DNA from: Desulfobacteraceae bacterium
GTDB taxonomy: Bacteria; Desulfobacterota; Desulfobacteria; Desulfobacterales; Desulfosalsimonadaceae
DNA: 13,128 nt
Reading direction: 5' to 3'
Assembly: GCA_024636355.1 (NCBI GenBank)
Contig: JAGXHH010000235.1
Coordinates: 1 to 13,128 of the forward strand
Positions 1 to 4,746 of the stretch are shown here, piece by piece (position 1 is the stretch's first letter; every line of letters begins with the position of its first letter). A program made the translations under genes and the position numbers. The notes below the pieces were generated by a model. The model made no database searches. It was given only the letters and a program-made list of their open reading frames with translations, and was not told the DNA's origin.

Positions 1-2
1 GG

Positions 3-422
3 CCGGTCTGGCTGTTTCCGACGGCCACCGATGACAGTCTGGGGAGCGAAAAATGGGGAATCGGGCCGACAGCGGTGGCCTTGAACCAGAAAGGCCCCTG
101 GACCTATGGTCTTTTGGTGAACCACATCTGGTCATTTGCCGGCGATGACGATCGGGCGGACGTCAATTCGACATTCCTTCAGCCGTTTTGCGCCTATGTG
201 ACAGGGACGCATACCACCATCAGCATCAATACTGAATCGACGTACGATTGGAATGCGGAAAACTGGTCGGTACCGATAAATGTACTTCTTTCCCAGCTGC
301 TCAAGGTCGGCAATCTGCCGTTCCAGGTGGGGGTGGGAGCCCGGTACTGGGCCGAATCTCCGGACAACGGGCCGGAGGACTGGGGGGCGAGGGCGCAGTT
401 GACGTTTCTGTTTCCGAAGTAA
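3..422 (+). CDS. Outer-membrane transporter-like protein, C-terminal part (5' end outside the window)
   Basis: The frame is open from base 3 to the TAA at 420-422, so the gene enters from the left edge and only about 139 C-terminal residues are visible. The sequence alternates polar and aromatic residues in short strands (GPWTYGLLVNHIWSFAG, TTISINTESTYDW, FQVGVGARYWAE, GARAQLTFLFP). This is the pattern of the last strands of an outer-membrane beta-barrel. The stretch resembles proteins annotated as transporters or as the 'MetA-pathway of phenol degradation' barrel family, which I recall from general knowledge and have not searched. An internal GTG at 75 could be read as a start, but the homologous-looking sequence continues upstream of it, so I treat the gene as partial. 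Its substrate is not visible. It is followed after 91 bases by a lipoprotein gene on the same strand. Confidence 0.6.
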   Translation, partial: PVWLFPTATDDSLGSEKWGIGPTAVALNQKGPWTYGLLVNHIWSFAGDDDRADVNSTFLQPFCAYVTGTHTTISINTESTYDWNAENWSVPINVLLSQLLKVGNLPFQVGVGARYWAESPDNGPEDWGARAQLTFLFPK

Positions 423-502
423 GTGGCGATGGGAACTTCCAAGGAGGTCCTGCCTTTTAAAGGAATCGTCAACACCGATTCCATTTTTCCAAGAAGTGGG
501 AA

Positions 503-509
503 AAGGAGG
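503..509 (+). promoter_or_regulatory. Strong ribosome binding site for the lipoprotein gene
   Basis: AAGGAGG lies four bases before the ATG at 514. It favours 514 over the upstream in-frame alternative at 496, which has no such site and would spoil the signal peptide. Confidence 0.7.
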
Positions 510-513
510 CACC

Positions 514-927
514 ATGAAAACCAATTATAAAGTCCTTGTCGAAATCATCCTTGCCATCACGCTCGCGGCCCTGCTGGTTTCCTGCTCGTCGACAAAGAAA
601 TCGGGGTTCCTTGACGATTATTACAAAAACATGACGTCCGGACCGAAGGGGGGCGCCGAGCAACGATGGCTGAAGCCGGGGGTGGATTTCTCAAAGTACG
701 ACAAGGTGATGCTCGACAGTGTCGTTTTTTACCTGGCCAAGGACTCGGAAGATAAGGGCATCGATTCCGTGCAGATGAACGAACTGGCAAGCACGTTTAA
801 CCGGGATATCGTGAATGCCCTTAAGGACAAATATCCGAATTTACTATTCACTTTACCATCATCATTTACAAGCCTTGAGATTCTTGAAAATCAGGTATTT
901 TCAAAATTTCCAGGAGGAACCCCATGA
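514..927 (+). pseudogene. DUF3313-like lipoprotein, truncated and fused to unrelated sequence
   Basis: The ATG at 514 with an AAGGAGG site starts a 137-residue reading frame. Residues 1-24 form a lipoprotein signal peptide with a hydrophobic core and a lipobox LVSC ending at Cys24, so the protein would be lipidated and envelope-anchored. Residues about 40-108 (RWLKPGVDFSKYDKVMLDSV, then a helix ending NALKDKYP) look like the N-terminal half of the DUF3313 lipoprotein family, whose members are usually about 200 residues or more. After Pro108 (base about 838) the composition turns AT-rich, and the last 29 residues look like translated non-coding DNA. The stop TGA (925-927) overlaps the ATG of the next stub. 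I infer that a deletion or insertion removed the 3' half. The function of the family is unknown to me. Confidence 0.55.
884..904. repeat. Small inverted repeat in the AT-rich junction sequence
   Basis: TTGAAAAT (884-891) and ATTTTCAA (897-904) pair perfectly around a 5-base loop, just upstream of the ribosome binding site of the stub at 924. It could be an operator left from the promoter region of that gene, or chance in AT-rich DNA. Confidence 0.3.
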
Positions 928-1070
928 ATCTCCCCACCACCGGCTCCATCGAATCACGCATCGGCACGCTTTCGTTCGATGGTGGATTCCTGCAGTTTCC
1001 CAAGGGCAAACAGGTACTACAAGCTATCTCAAAAAAAGATCACGCCCGCTGGCAAGGCGTGAGGCGATGA
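924..1070 (+). pseudogene. DUF1254-like N-terminal stub interrupted by a MITE-like element
   Basis: The ATG at 924 has a good ribosome binding site (CAGGAGGAA at 910-918). It encodes about 31 residues (MNLPTTGSIESRIGTLSFDG and on) that resemble the start of DUF1254 proteins, where a short 'R-I-G-x-L-x-F-x-x-G-F/Y' segment precedes the conserved core. From base 1018 the reading frame runs into the terminal repeat of a palindromic element and stops at TGA 1068-1070 after 48 codons. None of the DUF1254 core follows. The strong initiation site suggests that an intact gene once started here. The assignment rests on a short segment and is tentative. Confidence 0.35.
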
Positions 1071-1160
1071 AAAAGCGGAGCATATATACCATATGTGAGC
1101 ATTTTGAAGCGCCTCACAACGCCGCCAGGGGGTGTTAGATGAATTTTGAGATGGCTTGTA
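1018..1160. mobile_element. MITE-like palindromic element, 143 bp, with 17-bp terminal inverted repeats
   Basis: TACAAGCTATCTCAAAA (1018-1034) is matched in inverse orientation by TTTTGAGATGGCTTGTA (1144-1160), 16 of 17 positions. The interior is also largely self-complementary. CACGCCCGCTGGC plus GGCGTGAGGCG on the left pairs with CGCCTCACAACGCC plus GCCAGGGGGTGTT on the right. The centre is an AT-rich TATATACCATATG stretch. No transposase is encoded. No clear target-site duplication is visible at the edges. It separates the DUF1254-like stub from the 3' end of the PIN toxin gene. It is probably a non-autonomous transposon mobilised in trans. Confidence 0.6.
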
Positions 1161-1168
1161 TTATTGAG

Positions 1169-1588
1169 TTAAGATTGAAACGGATTGAGGATCTCCAGGT
1201 TGTCAATGATTTGACCGTGCTGTAAATCTTCGGTGTATAAAATACTTGCTCCACCCGAAATAGCGGCTTCAATAATCAGCGCATCCCAAAAAGAAAACTT
1301 CAGATTTATTGATTTCCGGATGGCCTTCAATATATGGCTGCCGCTTATTTCCACAAGCGGAAATACCACAAACTGCCTGACAATTTCCTCGGCTTTTTCA
1401 GGAGAAAGGGGCACTTCCAATTTTCGTGTAACCGTAACAAAAAATTCTTGCAGGACCTTTGTGCTTAACAGGGTTCTGCCATTTTTTGTTTCTTTCTCCA
1501 GTAGGGCTTGAGCCTGGGCTTTCTTTTCGGGATAGTCTTCATCAAACAGATAAACTAGTATGTTGGTATCGAAAAAAGAACGCATCAT
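1169..1588 (-). CDS. PIN-domain toxin (VapC-like endoribonuclease)
   Basis: This 139-residue protein has the PIN nuclease layout. Asp7 sits in FFDTNIL near the N-terminus, Glu48 in KVLQEFF, Asp102 in FWDALII, and Glu120/Asp121 in YTEDLQHG. These acidic residues bind the metal ions that cut RNA in this family. The length is typical. On the minus strand the start ATG (1588-1586) overlaps the stop TGA of the upstream antitoxin by ATGA, which implies translational coupling. A second ATG follows directly at 1585. The gene ends eight bases from the MITE-like element. All catalytic acids are present, so the toxin looks intact, in contrast to the second module at the right end. The RNA target cannot be told from sequence. 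Confidence 0.85.
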   Translation of the reverse strand: MMRSFFDTNILVYLFDEDYPEKKAQAQALLEKETKNGRTLLSTKVLQEFFVTVTRKLEVPLSPEKAEEIVRQFVVFPLVEISGSHILKAIRKSINLKFSFWDALIIEAAISGGASILYTEDLQHGQIIDNLEILNPFQS

Positions 1589-1818
1589 CTTCTTTCATGA
1601 AGTTCGTCGCGGTTCCAGCGCTGTTTTCCCCGCCTGGAAACGGATGAATTTGACAGAGCGATGATTTTATTGACTGAATCGCTTTGATCCCGGCTCACCC
1701 CGGCATATACTTCCAAGTATTGCCTGAGAATACGATTGACAGAAGTATTTTGCTCAAGTGCCCGGATGCGGGCTTTCTTGAGAGTTGCTTCGTCTACGGT
1801 AATAGTTAAATTGGCCAT
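1585..1818 (-). CDS. Ribbon-helix-helix antitoxin (CopG-like) of the PIN toxin
   Basis: This 77-residue protein begins MANLTITVDEATLKKARIRA, a beta strand followed by a helix. The segment NTSVNRILRQYLEVYAG gives the second helix. This is the ribbon-helix-helix DNA-binding fold used by CopG-type antitoxins. The C-terminal half (residues 41-77) is polar and basic, and is expected to bind and neutralise the toxin. The start at 1818 has GGAGGG (minus strand, 1822-1827) at good spacing. It overlaps the toxin gene by four bases. The large palindrome upstream is the natural binding site for autoregulation by this protein or by the antitoxin-toxin complex. Confidence 0.8.
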   Translation of the reverse strand: MANLTITVDEATLKKARIRALEQNTSVNRILRQYLEVYAGVSRDQSDSVNKIIALSNSSVSRRGKQRWNRDELHERR

Positions 1819-1829
1819 AAGCCCTCCAT

Positions 1830-1868
1830 AATTTCCGTGTTACACGAATACACTATAACACGGAAATT
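1830..1868. promoter_or_regulatory. 39-bp operator palindrome upstream of the antitoxin
   Basis: AATTTCCGTGTTA (1830-1842) and TAACACGGAAATT (1856-1868) are perfect 13-bp inverted repeats around a 13-base spacer. The site lies directly upstream of the antitoxin ribosome binding site. The candidate -10 box TATAGT overlaps the promoter-distal arm and the spacer. This is the usual layout of a toxin-antitoxin autoregulatory operator, so I infer that the ribbon-helix-helix protein binds here. Confidence 0.7.
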
Positions 1869-1881
1869 TGCTTTTGTGTAA
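1852..1881 (-). promoter_or_regulatory. Candidate promoter of the antitoxin-toxin pair
   Basis: On the minus strand TTACAC (1881-1876) and TATAGT (1857-1852) are separated by 18 bases. The -10 box falls inside the operator palindrome, so bound antitoxin would block it. The -35 match is weak. Confidence 0.35.
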
Positions 1882-1952
1882 GTGTCTGCATGATTTTTAT
1901 CCCGTCACCCCATCTCAGATTGTCTTTAACAGCATTTGTTTGCCGTCATTTT

Positions 1953-1978
1953 TGCTATTGGACCAAAGTCCAATAGCA
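1953..1978. promoter_or_regulatory. Palindromic operator candidate, copy 1
   Basis: Eleven-base arms TGCTATTGGAC and GTCCAATAGCA flank a CAAA centre. The 22-base core (1955-1976) is identical to the core of the palindrome at 4596-4623. No T-run follows on either strand, so a terminator is unlikely. The site lies 68 bases before the DUF1254 remnant and upstream of the secreted protein/barrel pair. Short dyads of this size are often bound by TetR-type regulators. No such regulator gene is in the window. Confidence 0.6.
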
Positions 1979-2046
1979 GTCATTTCCTTTTCAAAATATC
2001 TTCAAGAATAAACATCGCTTTTACATGCCGGGAAAAGGATGGAAAA

Positions 2047-2199
2047 ATGAATGCACTCATCCATGAAAATGCAAAGCAGATCGCAAAAGAGGCCTACATC
2101 TATGCCTTCCCCATGCTGATGGACTACCGGTTTGCCTTTGCATCCTTTTTGATGCCGGACTTGCAAGATGTAAACGTGACCAACTTTGCCCGTGCTTGA
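2047..2199 (+). pseudogene. DUF1254 N-terminal remnant
   Basis: The ATG at 2047 follows an AAAAGGATGG stretch that can serve as ribosome binding site. The 50-residue product reads MNALIHENAKQIAKEAYIYA, then FPMLMDYRFAFASFLMPDL. The segment AKEAYIYAFPM is characteristic of the start of the DUF1254 domain, whose proteins usually run to several hundred residues. Homology-like sequence ends at about residue 39. The frame closes at TGA 2197-2199. The next 140 bases to 2340 hold no recognisable rest of the domain, so I call this a deletion remnant. Because the operator palindrome lies just upstream, the remnant may mark the original first gene of that transcription unit. Confidence 0.55.
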
Positions 2200-2340
2200 T
2201 TGCAGTAGGTTTATGTGTCCATACCGGGTTCTGGAATCTTCAATCTCCGGCTTTTCTGCTTCGGCTCAGCCTCCAAAAGTCGAACAACGGTGTTGCCAAA
2301 TTATTGGGAACCCGAATTTAATCAAAAACAGGAGGATACC

Positions 2341-2913
2341 ATGAAAACAAACCATTACATTTCCTTAATCCTTGTCGGCATGTTCGCCATTCTGGTCCTG
2401 GGGGTCACGGCGGGCAATGCGCAGGAGGGAAAAGGGGTTACGATCGGCGGGACCCAGGTGGTCACTGCAGATGTCGTGGCCGTCGAGCACGCCAACCGCG
2501 TCGTTTCGTTTCGCGGGCCTGAAGGCAATGTGGTTGCCGTCAAGGTCGGCAAGGAGGCACACAATTTCGATCAGATCCAGGTCGGGGACAAGGTCCGGGT
2601 GGAGTATTATGAATCGGTGGCGCTTTCTCTCGGAGAACCCGGCCAGAAGCCGGAGGCCTCCTCAAGCCAGATGACCGCAAGAGCGCCGAAAGGGGCTATG
2701 TCTGCCGGCGTAGAGGTCAATACGATCGATGTTTCGGCAACGGTCCAGGATATTGACAGGAAGAATCGGACCGTAACACTCAAAAGGCCGGATGGACGGC
2801 TGGTCAAGACCAAGGTCGACAAGTCGGTCAAGGCGTTTGACACCCTGAAGGTCGGCGACACGGTCAACGCACAGTATACCCAGGCGGTCGCCGTGTCCGT
2901 GGAAAAACCTTAA
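2341..2913 (+). CDS. Secreted protein with two internal repeats, function unknown
   Basis: I do not recognise a named family. The start ATG at 2341 has CAGGAGG about five bases upstream, and the product is 190 residues. Residues 1-27 form a signal peptide ending GNA, with probable cleavage before Gln28, so the protein is periplasmic or exported. It contains two related units, about residues 42-97 and 131-187. Each reads as a V-x-A-x-V strand, then R-x-V-(S/T)-(F/L)-x-x-P-(E/D)-G, a V-K-V strand, a F-D-x-(I/L)-x-V-G-D turn, and a final A-V-A-(L/V)-S strand. This suggests duplicated small beta-domains of SH3/OB-like size. A Pro/Ser-rich linker separates them. An outer-membrane barrel follows after 18 bases, so the two are probably co-transcribed and may act together in the envelope. 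Confidence 0.75.
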   Translation: MKTNHYISLILVGMFAILVLGVTAGNAQEGKGVTIGGTQVVTADVVAVEHANRVVSFRGPEGNVVAVKVGKEAHNFDQIQVGDKVRVEYYESVALSLGEPGQKPEASSSQMTARAPKGAMSAGVEVNTIDVSATVQDIDRKNRTVTLKRPDGRLVKTKVDKSVKAFDTLKVGDTVNAQYTQAVAVSVEKP

Positions 2914-2931
2914 TTTAAGGGGATGCAACCA

Positions 2932-3741
2932 ATGAATCGTTTCAAACAACACACAAAAAAACGGTCCGCAGCAGGGTGGGTGGCACCGGTTGTCATCGTC
3001 ATGCTCTGCCTTGTATGGACGGCACCGGCCGGCGCCGGCGATGTGAAAACACAGTGGCAGTTTACGTTTGCGCCCTATGCGTGGCTGGCAGGCATTGACG
3101 GGAACGTGACCGCAAGAGGGCAGAAAGTCGACGTGGACGTGGGTTTCTCCGATATCTGGGATGATCTTGATTTTGGCGGCATGCTCTACCTGGAGGCGAA
3201 TAACGACCGCTGGGGGGTGTTTGCCAATACGGTGTATGTGAAACTCACCCCGGATGAAAACACGAGCCTTGGCAAGGTCAATGTGGACAGCCAATCCTGG
3301 ATCGTCGATTTCGGGTTCCTGTTCCGGCTGATGGGATACCGGGAGGAGGGGGAAACGATCGATCTTGTCCTGGGCGGGCGTTACTGGGATCAGAGCAACG
3401 AACTCGACGTCAATTTCCCGGATCTCGGCATCGAGGATACGTTCAAGAAATCCAATGATTGGGTCGACCCGATCATCGGGCTCCGCTATACCAGCTGGTT
3501 TACGGATAATTTCGGGCTCAGCATCCGGGGAGACGTCGGCGGGTTCGACATTTTCAACGACAGTTCCGACCTGACCTGGAGCGCCCAGGGTATTTTCGGT
3601 TACCGGATCGGCGACGCCTTTAACCTGTGGGCGGGCTACCGGGGGCTCGGGGTCGATCACACCGAAGGCAGCGGGGCGGATCGTTTCAAGCTCGATGTCA
3701 CGATGTACGGGCCGATCCTTGGTTTCGGGTTTGTTTTCTGA
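2932..3741 (+). CDS. Outer-membrane beta-barrel protein, function unknown
   Basis: I chose ATG 2932 because AAGGGG (2917-2922) is nine bases upstream. The other ATG at 2923 directly abuts that site. The product is 269 residues. A basic N-terminus and a hydrophobic segment end in APAGAG around residue 35, a signal peptide. The mature part begins with a barrel strand (WQFTFAPYAWLAGIDGNV) and continues with alternating, aromatic-rich strands such as FGFLFRLMGYR, LVLGGRYWDQ, PIIGLRYTSWFTDNFGLSIR, FGYRIGDAFNLWAGYRGLGV. It ends in FGFVF with a terminal Phe, the usual recognition signal of the barrel assembly machinery. This fits a small barrel of about 8-10 strands. The substrate or partner is unknown. 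It follows the two-repeat secreted protein by 18 bases. Confidence 0.8.
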   Translation: MNRFKQHTKKRSAAGWVAPVVIVMLCLVWTAPAGAGDVKTQWQFTFAPYAWLAGIDGNVTARGQKVDVDVGFSDIWDDLDFGGMLYLEANNDRWGVFANTVYVKLTPDENTSLGKVNVDSQSWIVDFGFLFRLMGYREEGETIDLVLGGRYWDQSNELDVNFPDLGIEDTFKKSNDWVDPIIGLRYTSWFTDNFGLSIRGDVGGFDIFNDSSDLTWSAQGIFGYRIGDAFNLWAGYRGLGVDHTEGSGADRFKLDVTMYGPILGFGFVF

Positions 3742-3746
3742 CGCAG

Positions 3747-3769
3747 CCGGTCCGGAAGCTCCGGGCCGG
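3747..3769. terminator. Possible hairpin between convergent genes
   Basis: CCGGTCCGGA (3747-3756) pairs with TCCGGGCCGG (3760-3769), with one G-U pair, around a 3-base loop. It lies six bases after the barrel gene stop, between two convergent genes. There is no U-run, so it is not a classical intrinsic terminator. Confidence 0.3.
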
Positions 3770-3833
3770 AACGTGCAATGCCGGGGCGAGCGGCGGGTGG
3801 GCCGCGCCTTCCGGTTTCCGGAGCACAATTCGA

Positions 3834-4583
3834 TTATTGCGTATATGGGGCCGCCGTGGAGGATTTATCTGCGCCGTTGCGCTTGTGAATTTCGTCGCGC
3901 AGAACCACGTAAGCCCGCCAGTAGTTGAAGACGCCCCCAACGAAAAACAACCCGCTGCCGACGAGGTACTGCCAGGCGAGAAACGTGTACAGAAGGATGC
4001 GGTCGGATCGGTTTTTAATGCTCCAGAGGTAGGGGACCGAGGCCACCGTAAACAGAATCGATCCAGCGACGAAGGCCACGGCTGTATAGTTCATCAGTTG
4101 AAGCGTTACGAGGGATCGGTTTTGGACGATCTGAACGACGTTGATGCAGGCGCCCAGAACGAACAGCATGCTGCCGATGATGAAGCAGCGGGCGCCCGCG
4201 ATCAACCACCCGACAGTTGAAACGAAAAATATGCTTCCTGCGATAAAAAGGATCGTTCCCAGAACGTAACTTGCGGCAGCGGTATATTCCAGAAGGTCAT
4301 TTCGATCATGGCGGCTGCTCGTCCGCCATGCGTGACGGACCTCCGCCATATCATGTCCCGTGACGACGAGGTAAAGCAGTGATCCTGCAAAAAAGGTCCA
4401 GGCCCCGATGTTCGCGTATTTTTCGTACCTGGGGAAGAAGAAAATGCTGCCGCAGATAAAAACGAGCCCGCCAATAAGGTAGAAAATCGCATTTACGGTC
4501 TCCCAACGAAAATGGGCGTGCAAATCCTCCCTGCCTTTTGTCAAGTTGTGCAACCTTGCCCGGTTGGTAAACAGATGAGGCAT
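3834..4583 (-). CDS. YrhK-like multi-pass membrane protein
   Basis: This 249-residue product starts at ATG 4583 with AGGAG just upstream on the minus strand. After a polar N-terminus it has RWETVNAIFYLIGGLVFICG, which resembles the YrhK domain family. About six membrane segments lie at residues 31-50, 58-75, 101-121, 125-150, 166-186 and 197-222. The motif (I/V)-x-G-S-(I/M)-(F/L)-F recurs at residues about 43, 114, 136 and 173, which suggests a tandem-duplicated hairpin unit. The function of YrhK proteins is not established. The C-terminal tail is polar (RDEIHKRNGADKSSTAAPYTQ region). The gene is divergent from the sulfatase maturase, and a perfect palindrome lies in its leader immediately before the ribosome binding site. 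Confidence 0.7.
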   Translation of the reverse strand: MPHLFTNRARLHNLTKGREDLHAHFRWETVNAIFYLIGGLVFICGSIFFFPRYEKYANIGAWTFFAGSLLYLVVTGHDMAEVRHAWRTSSRHDRNDLLEYTAAASYVLGTILFIAGSIFFVSTVGWLIAGARCFIIGSMLFVLGACINVVQIVQNRSLVTLQLMNYTAVAFVAGSILFTVASVPYLWSIKNRSDRILLYTFLAWQYLVGSGLFFVGGVFNYWRAYVVLRDEIHKRNGADKSSTAAPYTQ

Positions 4584-4595
4584 ATCGCTCTCCTT

Positions 4596-4623
4596 TTTCT
4601 ATTGGACCAAAGTCCAATAGAAA
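4596..4623. promoter_or_regulatory. Palindromic operator candidate, copy 2
   Basis: Twelve-base arms TTTCTATTGGAC and GTCCAATAGAAA pair perfectly around CAAA. The core is identical to copy 1 at 1955-1976. The outermost bases differ from copy 1 but still pair, so the symmetry itself is conserved. The site is 12 bases upstream of the YrhK-like start codon and 36 bases upstream of a TATAAT box for the sulfatase maturase. It could therefore control both divergent genes. Confidence 0.65.
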
Positions 4624-4659
4624 CCCTTTTAACCGCCGTTATTTTTTATATTGAAAAAG

Positions 4660-4665
4660 TATAAT
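4660..4665 (+). promoter_or_regulatory. Candidate -10 box for the sulfatase maturase
   Basis: TATAAT at 4660-4665 is a perfect -10 hexamer. No good -35 box is seen, which would fit activator-dependent transcription. A transcript starting near 4672 excludes the TTG at 4651 as the start codon. Confidence 0.4.
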
Positions 4666-4746
4666 CCGGTTCACGGAAAGTCGAAAGCGTTGGTACCGGG
4701 TTTGTTCCTGATGAAAAAAACGCAAACTCTCTTTTTGGGAATTGAA

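Noticed and set aside
2200..2340. Possible rest of the DUF1254 gene
   Set aside because: I looked in all three forward frames for the conserved C-terminal region. One frame has a vague FNLRLF segment, too weak to call.
2662..3828. 388-codon open frame on the minus strand
   Set aside because: It lies antisense over the barrel gene and the end of the secreted protein. Its product is Pro/Arg/His-rich, without domains, and has no ribosome binding site. It is a GC-skew shadow.
4651..4746. TTG start extending the maturase by 32 residues
   Set aside because: It overlaps the TATAAT box at 4660-4665, and the extension is not expected before the family-typical N-terminus.
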